Assembly (NCBI GenBank): GCA_035495435.1
Contig: DATJFV010000076.1
Location: 1 to 30,810 of the forward strand
Direction: 5' to 3'
Source of the DNA: JBDSKH01 sp035495435
GTDB lineage: Bacteria > Actinomycetota > Actinomycetes > Actinomycetales > Microbacteriaceae
DNA length: 30,810 nucleotides
Part shown: piece after piece, positions 8,567-15,230 of the stretch
How the letters are laid out: every line of letters starts with the position of its first letter
How positions within the stretch are numbered: position 1 is the stretch's first letter
The notes under the pieces: generated by a model
Database searches by the model: none
The model's input: the letters and a program-made list of their open reading frames with translations, nothing else
Told to the model about the DNA's origin: nothing
Position numbers and translations under genes: made by a program

Positions 8567-9458
8567 CGGGAGTGAAGAACCCCTCGCCGATGCCCTTGAG
8601 CGCCTCGGTGAGCTCGCTCGGCACGATCCACAGCTTGTTCGACTCGCCCTCGGCCAGCTTGGGCAGCGTCTGCAGGTACTGGTAAGCCAGCAGCTTGGGA
8701 TCGGGATCGCCCTTGTGGATGGCGGAGAACACGGTCTGGATCGCCTCGGCCTCGCCCTGGGCGCGCAGCACCGCCGCCTTGGCGTCACCCTCTGCCTGGA
8801 GGATCGCGGCCTGCCGCGAACCTTCCGCCTCGAGGATCGCCGCTTGCTTGGTGCCCTCGGCGGTGAGGATCTGCGCGCGGCGGTCTCGCTCGGCGCGCAT
8901 CTGCTTCTCCATCGAGTCCTGGATGGACACGGGCGGGTCGATGGCCTTCAGCTCGACGCGGCTGACGCGGATGCCCCACTTGCCGGTGGCCTCATCGAGC
9001 ACGATGCGCAGCTGACCGTTGATGTTGTCGCGCGAGGTCAGCGCCTCTTCGAGGTTCAGACCGCCGACCACGTTGCGCAGGGTGGTGGTCGTCAGCTGCT
9101 CCACAGCGCCGAGGTAGTTCGCGATCTCGTAGGTGGCGGCGCGCGCATCGGTCACCTGGAAGTAGACGACGGTGTCGATCGACACCACCAGGTTGTCCTC
9201 GGTGATCACCGGCTGCGGCGGGAACGAGACAACCTGTTCGCGCATGTCGACGAGGGGACGCACCCGGTCGATGAACGGCACCAGGATGTTGAGTCCGGGG
9301 GAGAGGGTCTTGTGGTACCGGCCCAGCCGCTCGACCACACCGGCGTAGGCCTGCGGGATGATGCGGATCGAGCGGAACAGGATCGTCAGCACGAAGATGA
9401 CGAGGATCGCGATGATGATCCAGAGGACCACCGTCCCGAAGATCTGGGAGTCGTTCAT
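8544..9458 (-). CDS. SPFH/Band 7 (stomatin-like, QmcA type) membrane protein
   Basis: This 304-residue protein has one N-terminal membrane helix (about 7-28, IFGTVVLWIIIAILVIFVLT) and then the SPFH domain (RIIPQAYAGVVERLGRYHKTLSPG onward, with the VVSIDTVVYFQVTD core). A long Ala/Glu-rich coiled coil covers about 190-250, with repeats of the form AEGxKQAAILEAEG. Such proteins form cage-like oligomers at the membrane and organise microdomains. The partner NfeD is encoded 17 bases upstream, the usual pairing. The ATG at 9458 is preceded by an AGGAAAGGTG-like site. Confidence 0.9.
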   Translation of the reverse strand: MNDSQIFGTVVLWIIIAILVIFVLTILFRSIRIIPQAYAGVVERLGRYHKTLSPGLNILVPFIDRVRPLVDMREQVVSFPPQPVITEDNLVVSIDTVVYFQVTDARAATYEIANYLGAVEQLTTTTLRNVVGGLNLEEALTSRDNINGQLRIVLDEATGKWGIRVSRVELKAIDPPVSIQDSMEKQMRAERDRRAQILTAEGTKQAAILEAEGSRQAAILQAEGDAKAAVLRAQGEAEAIQTVFSAIHKGDPDPKLLAYQYLQTLPKLAEGESNKLWIVPSELTEALKGIGEGFFTPGGKTAAK

Positions 9459-9475
9459 GGGAACGGGCACCTTTC

Positions 9476-9949
9476 CTAGGAGGCGGGGGACGGGGTGACG
9501 ACCGCGGTCGCGCCGTCGATCGCGGTGACGACGACGCGCTCGCCCTCCGTCAGCGTCGACGGGATGCTGCCGGCTGACAGCCGCGAGGTCCACGTCTCAC
9601 CGTTGGCGAGTTTCACCTGACCGCGACCGTGGTCGTCGAGGGTCGAGACGACGACTCCGGTCAGGCCGATGAGCGCATCGAGGTTGGATCGGGCCGGGTC
9701 GCCGCCGCGCTTCATGGCGTGCAGGAGGGGCGGCCGCACGAGGAACAGCAGCACGAGCGAGAGCACCGCGGCGACGATGATCTGCACCCACCACGGGGCG
9801 CCGATCAAGCCGGCGATGAGGCCACCGAGACTGCCGACGGCGAGCATCAGGAACACGAAGCTGAGGCTCAGCACCTCGACCACGATGAAGATGAGAATGA
9901 TCGCGAGCCAGAACACCCACGACCACGTCGTCACGAAGTCCCCGCCCAT
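9476..9949 (-). CDS. NfeD family membrane protein
   Basis: This 157-residue NfeD-type protein has three to four membrane helices in the first 75 residues (WVFWLAIILIFIVVEVLSLS and following) and a C-terminal OB-fold domain (LIGLTGVVVSTLDDHGRGQVKLANGETW). NfeD proteins work with SPFH proteins, here the next gene. It is the short, protease-free form. The ATG at 9949 lacks a ribosome site; a TACCGT hexamer 6 bases upstream suggests a leaderless transcript. Confidence 0.88.
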   Translation of the reverse strand: MGGDFVTTWSWVFWLAIILIFIVVEVLSLSFVFLMLAVGSLGGLIAGLIGAPWWVQIIVAAVLSLVLLFLVRPPLLHAMKRGGDPARSNLDALIGLTGVVVSTLDDHGRGQVKLANGETWTSRLSAGSIPSTLTEGERVVVTAIDGATAVVTPSPAS

Positions 9950-9955
9950 GAGGCG

Positions 9956-9961
9956 ACGGTA
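9956..9961 (-). promoter_or_regulatory. Probable leaderless -10 element of the nfeD operon
   Basis: On the - strand TACCGT lies 6 bases before the nfeD ATG, with no ribosome site between. This TANNNT-N6-8-start layout is typical of leaderless actinobacterial promoters. It faces away from the SDR promoter inside a 37-base gap. Confidence 0.5.
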
Positions 9962-9972
9962 TCAGGAACGGG

Positions 9973-9978
9973 TAAGGT
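9973..9978 (+). promoter_or_regulatory. Probable leaderless -10 element of the SDR operon
   Basis: TAAGGT lies 8 bases upstream of the GTG at 9987. The layout is as expected for a leaderless or very short-leader transcript starting at or next to the start codon. Confidence 0.5.
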
Positions 9979-9986
9979 CGGGAACC

Positions 9987-10757
9987 GTGAACGACGCGAC
10001 TGTGCTGCCCCCCGACGCCCTGGCCGGAAAGCGCGCCCTGATCACCGGATCCTCGCGTGGGATCGGCGCCGACACCGCTGCATATCTGGCCGCTGCGGGC
10101 GCCAGTGTCGTCATCAACTACCGCAACAAAGAGGCGCGCGCGCTCAAGGTCGTGCAGGGGATCGAGGATGCCGGCGGCACCGCCCTGGCGATCGGCGCCG
10201 ACCTGACCGACCCCGTCTCCGTTGCGGAGATGTTCGAGGGTGTGCGCGAGGAGTGGGGCGGACTCGACCTGCTCGTGCTCAACGCGTCGGGCGGCATGGA
10301 GAGCGGGATGGGCGAGGATTACGCCCTGCGGCTGAACCGCGACGCTCAGCTCAACGTCCTCGAGGCAGCCCTGCCGCTCATGTCGCCGGGTTCTCGCGTG
10401 GTGTTCGTCACGAGCCATCAGGCGCACTTCATCGACACCGTCGAGACGATGCCCGAGTACGAGCCGGTCGCGCGCAGCAAGCGCGCGGGGGAGGACGCGC
10501 TGCGGGCGAAGCTGCCGCAGCTCGAGGCCGCCGGTGTGGAGTTCGTCGTGGTGTCGGGCGACATGATCGAGGGCACCATCACGGCGACCCTGCTCGAGCG
10601 TGCGCGCCCGGGCGCGATCGACGCGCGCCGCGAGGAGGCTGGCAAGCTGTACAGCGTCAGCGAATTCGCGGCCGAGGTCGCACGCGCCGCGGTCGACCCG
10701 ATTCCCGCGGATCACACCCGCTACGTGGGCGACGTCAGCGCCTTCCTGGGGAAATGA
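9987..10757 (+). CDS. SDR family oxidoreductase
   Basis: This 256-residue short-chain dehydrogenase/reductase has a Rossmann fold with the nucleotide loop ITGSSRGIGADTA at about 18-30. An NADP-type basic residue follows (INYRNKEAR), as does the NAS equivalent LVLNASGG. The active site is divergent: after the strand VVFVTSHQAHF the usual Tyr-x-x-x-Lys is probably YEPVARSKRAGED, where the Tyr-Lys spacing is not canonical. Substrate unknown. The GTG start is set by the upstream -10 element. The stop overlaps the NUDIX start (ATGA). Confidence 0.85.
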   Translation: MNDATVLPPDALAGKRALITGSSRGIGADTAAYLAAAGASVVINYRNKEARALKVVQGIEDAGGTALAIGADLTDPVSVAEMFEGVREEWGGLDLLVLNASGGMESGMGEDYALRLNRDAQLNVLEAALPLMSPGSRVVFVTSHQAHFIDTVETMPEYEPVARSKRAGEDALRAKLPQLEAAGVEFVVVSGDMIEGTITATLLERARPGAIDARREEAGKLYSVSEFAAEVARAAVDPIPADHTRYVGDVSAFLGK

Positions 10758-11200
10758 CCTTCCGCGCGACGTCGCGCGTGCTGCTCATCGACTCGGAGTC
10801 ACGGGTCCTGATGTTCCTGCAGTACGGCAAGGATCGAGGCGTCGCGCCCCGCTGGATCACGCCCGGAGGGGGAGTGGATCCGGGGGAGACGCACGACGAC
10901 GCCGCCATCCGCGAGGTGCGCGAGGAGACGGGGCTCGTGCTCGAGGCAGTGCCCGCTCCCGTCTTCGAGGAGGACTTCGACCCGGATCAGCGCTGGCATC
11001 CGTATGACACCGGCCACTGGGCCTGGTACACAGTGCGGGTCGAGCGCTTCGACCCGGTACGCGACGGGTGGACCGAAGAGGAGCTCGCCGATGTCGTGGA
11101 GTGGCGCTGGTTCAGCCCCGGCGAGCTGCGCACCGAGCACGCCGAGCGCTACGAGGTCGAGCCGCCGGACCTGCCCGAGAAGCTGGAGCGATGGACATGA
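10754..11200 (+). CDS. NUDIX hydrolase
   Basis: This 148-residue protein has a complete Nudix box. It begins at GGGVDPGE (about residues 36-43) and ends in REVREETGL, matching G-x5-E-x7-REVxEExG. Nudix enzymes cleave nucleoside diphosphate linkages; the substrate cannot be read from sequence. It is the middle gene of a three-gene operon with ATGA overlaps at both ends, so it is co-translated with the SDR and the haem-domain gene. Confidence 0.92.
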   Translation: MTFRATSRVLLIDSESRVLMFLQYGKDRGVAPRWITPGGGVDPGETHDDAAIREVREETGLVLEAVPAPVFEEDFDPDQRWHPYDTGHWAWYTVRVERFDPVRDGWTEEELADVVEWRWFSPGELRTEHAERYEVEPPDLPEKLERWT

Positions 11201-11652
11201 GTGATCTTCCCGTATACACGGCGGCCGATCTCGAGACCGGGCCGGTTCTGGATGTCTCCGCGTTCACCAACGACGATGCGGTGCGCCTGGGTGAGCTTGC
11301 GATCGCGGTGATCCGCGAACACGGCTGGAACCTTGCGGTGCGGATCGTGCTGCGCGGCGACATCGTGTTCCAGGCGAAGCTCGGCACCACGGGGCCCGGT
11401 AACGACGAGTGGCTCGCCGGCAAGGCTGCGGTCGTGGCGCGCTTCCGTGAGCCGTCGCTGCTGGTGAGGCGGCGGCACGAGGAGGCCGGCACGCCGTTCG
11501 CCGACGACGAGACGTTCCGGGCGCACGGCGGATCGATGCCGATCCTGGTGAACGGCGAACTCGTGGGAACGATCACGACATCCGGTGAGCCCGACGTGAT
11601 CGATCACACAGCGACGTCGGAGGCTGTCGCGCGCTTTCTCGCCTCCGCCTGA
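11197..11652 (+). CDS. HbpS/UPF0303-type haem-degrading-domain protein
   Basis: This 151-residue protein resembles the UPF0303 / HbpS-GlcG-like family, some members of which bind or degrade haem. Recognisable parts are LGELAIAVIREHGWNLAVRIV, the GDIVFQAKLGTTGPGNDEWLAGK block and PILVNGELVGTITTSG near the end. I chose the ATG at 11197 because GGAG (11185-11188) is 8 bases upstream and it overlaps the NUDIX stop as ATGA. An ATG two codons earlier is too close to that site. Its stop lies 10 bases from the dif-like sequence. Haem binding is not shown by any motif I can point to. Confidence 0.75.
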   Translation: MSDLPVYTAADLETGPVLDVSAFTNDDAVRLGELAIAVIREHGWNLAVRIVLRGDIVFQAKLGTTGPGNDEWLAGKAAVVARFREPSLLVRRRHEEAGTPFADDETFRAHGGSMPILVNGELVGTITTSGEPDVIDHTATSEAVARFLASA

Positions 11653-11662
11653 GCCGTTCGCG

Positions 11663-11690
11663 TTATCCGATAAGCTCCATTATGTCAGTT
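11663..11690. other. Probable dif site (XerC/XerD chromosome dimer resolution)
   Basis: A 28-base AT-rich sequence (10 of 28 G/C in a GC-rich window) sits between two convergent genes. It splits into an 11-base arm TTATCCGATAA (XerC side), a 6-base centre GCTCCA and an 11-base arm TTATGTCAGTT (XerD side). The 11-6-11 layout and the inner ATAA...TTAT match dif. The blocks CCGATAA and CATTATGTCA are identical to the actinobacterial dif consensus as I remember it. The right arm shares 8 of 11 bases with the E. coli XerD arm TTATGTTAAAT. Its last two bases belong to the stop codon of the patatin-like gene. GGGGGAG motifs converge on it from both sides. Confidence 0.85.
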
Positions 11691-12555
11691 AGCCCCAGAA
11701 TGCGGCCAATCCGCGTGCCGCCGACCTCCCCTGCGTGAATCCGGCGCCGGCAGCCGGGGGTCGCGTCGACGGATCCATCATGTTCCGACCGAACGCGGCC
11801 AGAGCCGCGGCATCCGGGAACACCGTCTCGACCAGGCTGCCATCGGCCCGCAGGTCGGCGACCTGATCGGCGAGGTGCTGATGCCACGCGACCGGGATGC
11901 GCGCTCGCCCGCTCAGTGGGGACAGGACGAGCACTCGCTCGTACCCGGCTGCGAGGTCGGCGTTGTCGGCGTTGCTGCGATAGCCGCCGTCAAGGTACCG
12001 CCTGCCGTCGATGTCGTACGCGAATCCCCCGGCGCAGCTGGCGGCGATCGCATCCGCCAGCTCTACCCCGCTGTCGCGGTCGAAAACCACCGGATCGCCG
12101 GTGTGCGCGTCGACCGCGGTGATCCATAGCCGGGCTTCTGGCCACGACAACGTCGGGAGGCGTGACGCAACCGTCGCCCGCCAGCGGGGCGAGCGCTCCC
12201 CCGCCGGATCCAGCCCGATGGCCCACGCCCCCGCGCGGCGCCGCAGATCGTCGGGTCCCGACGATGCGGCGATGATCGCGTTGGTGGCCTCGAGGGCTGA
12301 TGGCCCGGCGCCACTCGGCGAGGCCGGTGTCGCCGCTGGCATCGGTGCATCGAGGATGGCGGTGTAGAGGTCGGCGACCGGGGCACCGCGGAGTTGGGCC
12401 CCCGCGGTCGATCCCGCGGAGGTGCCGATGATCAGGTCGGCGTCGGAGACGTCGAGACCGCCGGCGGACAGGCCGGCGAGGACGCCGATCAACCAGGCGT
12501 TCCCGGCGGAACCGCCTCCGCCCAGGACGAGAGCGGTGGTTCGAGATTCGTTCAT
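11689..12555 (-). CDS. Patatin-like phospholipase
   Basis: This 288-residue patatin-family lipid acyl hydrolase shows the oxyanion glycine loop LVLGGGGSAGNAW (about 9-21). The nucleophile elbow is GTSAG with Ser46, and the second dyad residue is Asp189 in DGGYRSNADNAD. No signal peptide is seen, so a cytoplasmic protein acting on membrane lipids is likely. I used the ATG at 12555; a GTG two codons earlier is also possible. The ribosome site is poor (GAAAG) and directly abuts a hairpin. A short upstream peptide with a strong ribosome site precedes it, which suggests translational control. The TAA stop overlaps the dif-like site by two bases. Confidence 0.88.
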   Translation of the reverse strand: MNESRTTALVLGGGGSAGNAWLIGVLAGLSAGGLDVSDADLIIGTSAGSTAGAQLRGAPVADLYTAILDAPMPAATPASPSGAGPSALEATNAIIAASSGPDDLRRRAGAWAIGLDPAGERSPRWRATVASRLPTLSWPEARLWITAVDAHTGDPVVFDRDSGVELADAIAASCAGGFAYDIDGRRYLDGGYRSNADNADLAAGYERVLVLSPLSGRARIPVAWHQHLADQVADLRADGSLVETVFPDAAALAAFGRNMMDPSTRPPAAGAGFTQGRSAARGLAAFWG

Positions 12556-12567
12556 GTGCACAGCTTT

Positions 12568-12588
12568 CGGGGAGTTCGGCGCTCCCCG
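12568..12588 (-). promoter_or_regulatory. Leader hairpin upstream of the patatin gene
   Basis: A perfect 7-bp stem (CGGGGAG with CTCCCCG, 7-base loop) lies between the leader-peptide stop and the patatin start, ending 12 bases before the ATG. In RNA it would sit against the weak GAAAG ribosome site. There is no U run, so it does not look like a simple terminator. Confidence 0.45.
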
Positions 12589-12599
12589 CGACGGCTGCG

Positions 12600-12653
12600 T
12601 CAGTCGCGGATACGTGAACTCGAGGGAGCGCCCGGAATGGACAGTCGGATCAT
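12600..12653 (-). CDS. Possible 17-residue leader peptide
   Basis: The frame encodes MIRLSIPGAPSSSRIRD and stops at TGA. It has the best ribosome site nearby: AGGAGGTG on the - strand ends 6 bases before its ATG. It lies between a TAGCAT -10 element and the patatin gene, followed by a hairpin. The peptide has five serines and three arginines but no run of one amino acid that would name an attenuation signal. It could be a coupling uORF or a remnant. I do not recognise it. Confidence 0.45.
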   Translation of the reverse strand: MIRLSIPGAPSSSRIRD

Positions 12654-12687
12654 CGGGCTCACCTCCTCGGTCGTGTCACGTCGGTCG

Positions 12688-12693
12688 ATGCTA
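12688..12693 (-). promoter_or_regulatory. Probable -10 element for the leader peptide and patatin gene
   Basis: TAGCAT on the - strand lies 34 bases before the leader-peptide ATG, which leaves room for a leader with the AGGAGGTG site. An identical TAGCAT faces the other way at 12711-12716. Confidence 0.4.
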
Positions 12694-12710
12694 ACCCCTC
12701 GCCGCACCGA

Positions 12711-12716
12711 TAGCAT
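12711..12716 (+). promoter_or_regulatory. Probable leaderless -10 element of the PdxH-like gene
   Basis: TAGCAT lies 7 bases before the GTG at 12724, and the spacer CCGAAAG is too close to act as a normal leader. Leaderless layout. Confidence 0.5.
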
Positions 12717-12723
12717 CCGAAAG

Positions 12724-13389
12724 GTGACCCAGAGTCAGTCATTCCGTGCTCACCTGCGTTCGCTCCCGAGCCTCGTGGGCGAGCCCCGGCCCTTCGATCC
12801 GGCAGCCCGGCCGCCCACACCCCAGGAGCTCTTCCTCCAGTGGTTCCAGCAGGCGCAGGAGGCTGGGGTCCCCGAACCGCACGCCATGACGCTCTCCACG
12901 ATCGGCTCCGACGGGATACCCGACTCGCGCATGCTCGTCCTCAAGGATCTCAGCCCCGACGGCGCCTGGTGCTTCGCCGGAGGACGGGACAGCGCCAAGG
13001 GGCGAGAGCTCGCGCAGCATCCGGTCGCCGCGGTGCTGTTCTACTGGCGCGAGCAGGTCAGAAGCGTGCGCATTCGGGGGCGGATCAGGGAGGCCTCCCC
13101 CGATGAGGCGCGTTCCGACTTCCTCGCCCGCCACGCCGGAGCTCGAGCGGTCACGGTCGCCGGCCGGCAGAGCGCGCCCGTCGACGACGGGGTCGATCTC
13201 GCCGCCGATGTCGAGGCCGCGACACGGCGGATCTCGGCCGAACCCGACCTGACCCCGTCCTCCTGGGCGCTGTGGATGCTCGATCCGACCGAGGTCGAGT
13301 TCTGGCAGGGATCCCGCACTCGGATTCACGAACGCCTGCTGTACCGGCGCGTGTCGTCGGGATGGGAGACGTCCCGCCTTCGGCCATGA
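12724..13389 (+). CDS. PdxH-like pyridoxamine 5'-phosphate oxidase family protein
   Basis: This 221-residue FMN split-barrel protein resembles PdxH, which oxidises pyridoxine or pyridoxamine 5'-phosphate to pyridoxal phosphate. Family features are PHAMTLSTIGSDGIPDSRMLVLK (substrate and FMN region), SAKGRELAQHPVAAVLFYW, VRIRGRI, SWALWMLDPTEVEFWQG and the C-terminal RIHERLLYRR, where classical PdxH has RLHDR. The His-to-Arg phosphate/FMN-contact region is kept overall, but the RIHER variant means a relative with a different substrate is possible. The GTG start is placed by the -10 element 7 bases upstream. The gene is divergent from the patatin gene. Confidence 0.8.
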   Translation: MTQSQSFRAHLRSLPSLVGEPRPFDPAARPPTPQELFLQWFQQAQEAGVPEPHAMTLSTIGSDGIPDSRMLVLKDLSPDGAWCFAGGRDSAKGRELAQHPVAAVLFYWREQVRSVRIRGRIREASPDEARSDFLARHAGARAVTVAGRQSAPVDDGVDLAADVEAATRRISAEPDLTPSSWALWMLDPTEVEFWQGSRTRIHERLLYRRVSSGWETSRLRP

Positions 13390-13395
13390 CCTGAA

Positions 13396-13439
13396 GCGGC
13401 CGCATCTCGCGATCGATCGATCATTTTTCGAGAAGCCGC
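13396..13439. terminator. Nested inverted repeat, possible terminator after the PdxH-like gene
   Basis: GCGGC (13396-13400) pairs with GCCGC (13435-13439), and inside it TCTCG (13405-13409) pairs with CGAGA (13429-13433). The 19-base loop contains the palindrome GATCGATCGATC and a run of five T. It starts 7 bases after the PdxH-like stop. A factor-independent terminator is possible, but the long loop makes this uncertain. Confidence 0.35.
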
Positions 13440-13456
13440 ACTCCCCCGCCCGTTCC

Positions 13457-13462
13457 TACGAT
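13457..13462 (+). promoter_or_regulatory. Probable leaderless -10 element of the DUF1801 gene
   Basis: TACGAT is followed by 6 bases (GAAGCC) and the ATG at 13469, with no ribosome site. Confidence 0.5.
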
Positions 13463-13468
13463 GAAGCC

Positions 13469-13900
13469 ATGACCGAGACCACGGAATCCGGCGTCTTCAG
13501 CGCCGAGGAGAAAAAGGCCATCCGCGAGCGGGCGAAGGAGCTGAAGGCGGGCACCGGGAAGGCTGCGGACGCCGAGGCGAATGCCCAGGCGATCGCCAAG
13601 CTGCCCGACGACGAGCGCGAGCTCGCCGAGCGCATCCGCGCGATGGTGACCGCCGCCGCGCCGCACCTCGACCCGAAGACCTACTACGGCTTCCCCGCCT
13701 GGGCGCGCGACGGCAAGGTCATCTGCTTCTTCAAGCCGAAGTCGAAGTTCAAGGTGCGTTACTCGACCTTCGAGTTCGATACCGCCGCCTCCCTCGACGA
13801 TGGCGCCGTGTGGGCGACCGCGTTCGCGGTGCACCTTCAGATGACGGCGGCCGACGAGGCGATGCTCGCCGGGCTCGTCACGAAGGCGGCCGCTGGCTAG
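13469..13900 (+). CDS. DUF1801 / YdhG-like domain protein
   Basis: This 143-residue protein has an Ala/Glu/Lys-rich helical N-terminus (about 1-45) and a DUF1801-type domain (about 50-140). The domain carries the typical LDPKTYYGFPAWARDGKVICFFKP stretch and the C-terminal AVHLQMTAADEAML. The fold is related to the frataxin-like YdhG family, sometimes labelled iron chaperone; no iron ligands can be shown here. Its TAG stop forms part of the next gene's -10 hexamer. Confidence 0.8.
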   Translation: MTETTESGVFSAEEKKAIRERAKELKAGTGKAADAEANAQAIAKLPDDERELAERIRAMVTAAAPHLDPKTYYGFPAWARDGKVICFFKPKSKFKVRYSTFEFDTAASLDDGAVWATAFAVHLQMTAADEAMLAGLVTKAAAG

Positions 13901-13903
13901 CCT
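13898..13903 (+). promoter_or_regulatory. Possible leaderless -10 element overlapping a stop codon
   Basis: TAGCCT uses the DUF1801 TAG stop as its first three bases and lies 6 bases before the GTG at 13910. The FAD gene may therefore have its own promoter despite being only 9 bases downstream. Confidence 0.4.
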
Positions 13904-13909
13904 GGGTCG

Positions 13910-15115
13910 GTGACCGACCCGGATGTGGTGATCGCCGGCGGCGGACCGGCCGGCCTGGTGGCGGGTTACCTCTTCGCGCGCGCCGGCCTTCGGGTCACCG
14001 TACTGGAGAAGCACGCCGACTTCCTGCGGGACTTCCGCGGCGACACGATTCATCCCTCGACGATCACCCTGCTGCGCGAGCTCGGGCTGGCGGAACGCTT
14101 CCTCGCGCTCCCCCTGACCCGGCTACGCACCATGGATGTCGTCGTCGACGGACGTCGAACCGCGCTCGTCGACTTCGGAACCCTCCCCTCCCCCGACAAT
14201 TTCCTCGTCTTCGCTCCCCAGTGGGACTTTCTCAATTTCATTGCCGGGGAAGCCAGGCGCTTTCCCGGCTTCGAACTGCGCATGAGCACGGAGGCGGTGG
14301 GGCTCATCGAGGAGGGCGGTGTCGTCCGCGGGGTGACCACCTCGGCGGGCGACCGGGTGCGTGCCCGCCTGACGATCGCGGCCGACGGGCGCGACTCCCG
14401 CATCCGGGCCGCCGCCGGGTTCGAGCCGGAACGCGAGGGCGTGCCGATCGACGTGCTGTGGTTCCATCTGCCCAAGCCCGCTGAGCCGCCGCCGGCCACC
14501 CTGGGCTACATCGGAGGCGAGGGCCTCGTGCTGACCATCGAGCGGGGCGACCGCTACCAGAGCGGCATGGTGATCGAAAAGGGCGGCTTCGCAGCACTGC
14601 AGCGGGCGGGACTCGAGGCGCTGCGGGCGCGCATCGTGCGCATCGCCCCGGTCCTGCGCGATGTCGTCGCGTCGCTCACCACCTGGGATCAGATCAAGCT
14701 GCTCTCGGTGCAGCTCGACCACCTTCCCCGCTGGTGGCGCGACGGACTCATCTGCATCGGCGACGCCGCGCACGCGATGTCCCCGGTAGGCGGCGTCGGC
14801 GTGAATTACGCGATTCAGGATGCGGTGGCGCTCGCGAATGCCGCCGTTTCTCCCCTGCGACATGGCTCCGTCCCCGTGGAGACCCTGGCCGCACTGCAGC
14901 AGCGGCGCGAACGCCCGGTGCAGCGCATGCAGCGCATCCAGCGGTTCGCGCATGAGCGGATCTCCCGTCCCTTCGCGGGGCGCCCCGCGATCCCCCGAGC
15001 CGCGGCGGCCATGCTGATCGTGCTGCGGCCCGTCGTGCGACGCGCCGCAGCACGGCTGATCGGCCGTGGTTTCCTCCCTGAGCACGCCAACCTCACCGTG
15101 CTCGACAGACCTTGA
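13910..15115 (+). CDS. FAD-dependent monooxygenase (aromatic hydroxylase type)
   Basis: This 401-residue flavoprotein of the p-hydroxybenzoate hydroxylase / UbiH group has three signature blocks. The N-terminal dinucleotide fold is VVIAGGGPAGLVAGYLFARAG (about 5-25). The DG motif is TIAADGRDSRIR, at about 158-169. The GD motif is CIGDAAHAMSPVGGVGVNYA, which contacts the flavin ribose and phosphate, near 281-300. The early FRGDTIHPST stretch is common in alkylhalidase-like members. Such enzymes use NAD(P)H and oxygen to hydroxylate small, often aromatic, compounds; the substrate is unknown. The GTG start follows TAGCCT by 6 bases. The 115 bases after it hold no clear signal. Confidence 0.88.
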   Translation: MTDPDVVIAGGGPAGLVAGYLFARAGLRVTVLEKHADFLRDFRGDTIHPSTITLLRELGLAERFLALPLTRLRTMDVVVDGRRTALVDFGTLPSPDNFLVFAPQWDFLNFIAGEARRFPGFELRMSTEAVGLIEEGGVVRGVTTSAGDRVRARLTIAADGRDSRIRAAAGFEPEREGVPIDVLWFHLPKPAEPPPATLGYIGGEGLVLTIERGDRYQSGMVIEKGGFAALQRAGLEALRARIVRIAPVLRDVVASLTTWDQIKLLSVQLDHLPRWWRDGLICIGDAAHAMSPVGGVGVNYAIQDAVALANAAVSPLRHGSVPVETLAALQQRRERPVQRMQRIQRFAHERISRPFAGRPAIPRAAAAMLIVLRPVVRRAAARLIGRGFLPEHANLTVLDRP

Positions 15116-15230
15116 ACCAACGGTCGAAGCGACTTTTCTGAGAATCAGCCGATTCCGGGTAGACCCCCTTGTCTGATCGTCCCCGTGATGCTTTTGTGAT
15201 CTCCAACCAACATTCGCTCATCGGGGAGGC

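Noticed and set aside
11663..11673. TTATC-C-GATAA as a free-standing repressor operator
   Set aside because: It is only the left arm of a longer 11-6-11 structure that fits dif better, and no promoter lies beside it.
15169..15197. TTGTCT-N17-TTTTGT as a promoter of the small hypothetical gene
   Set aside because: The spacing fits but the second hexamer lacks the conserved A of TANNNT.
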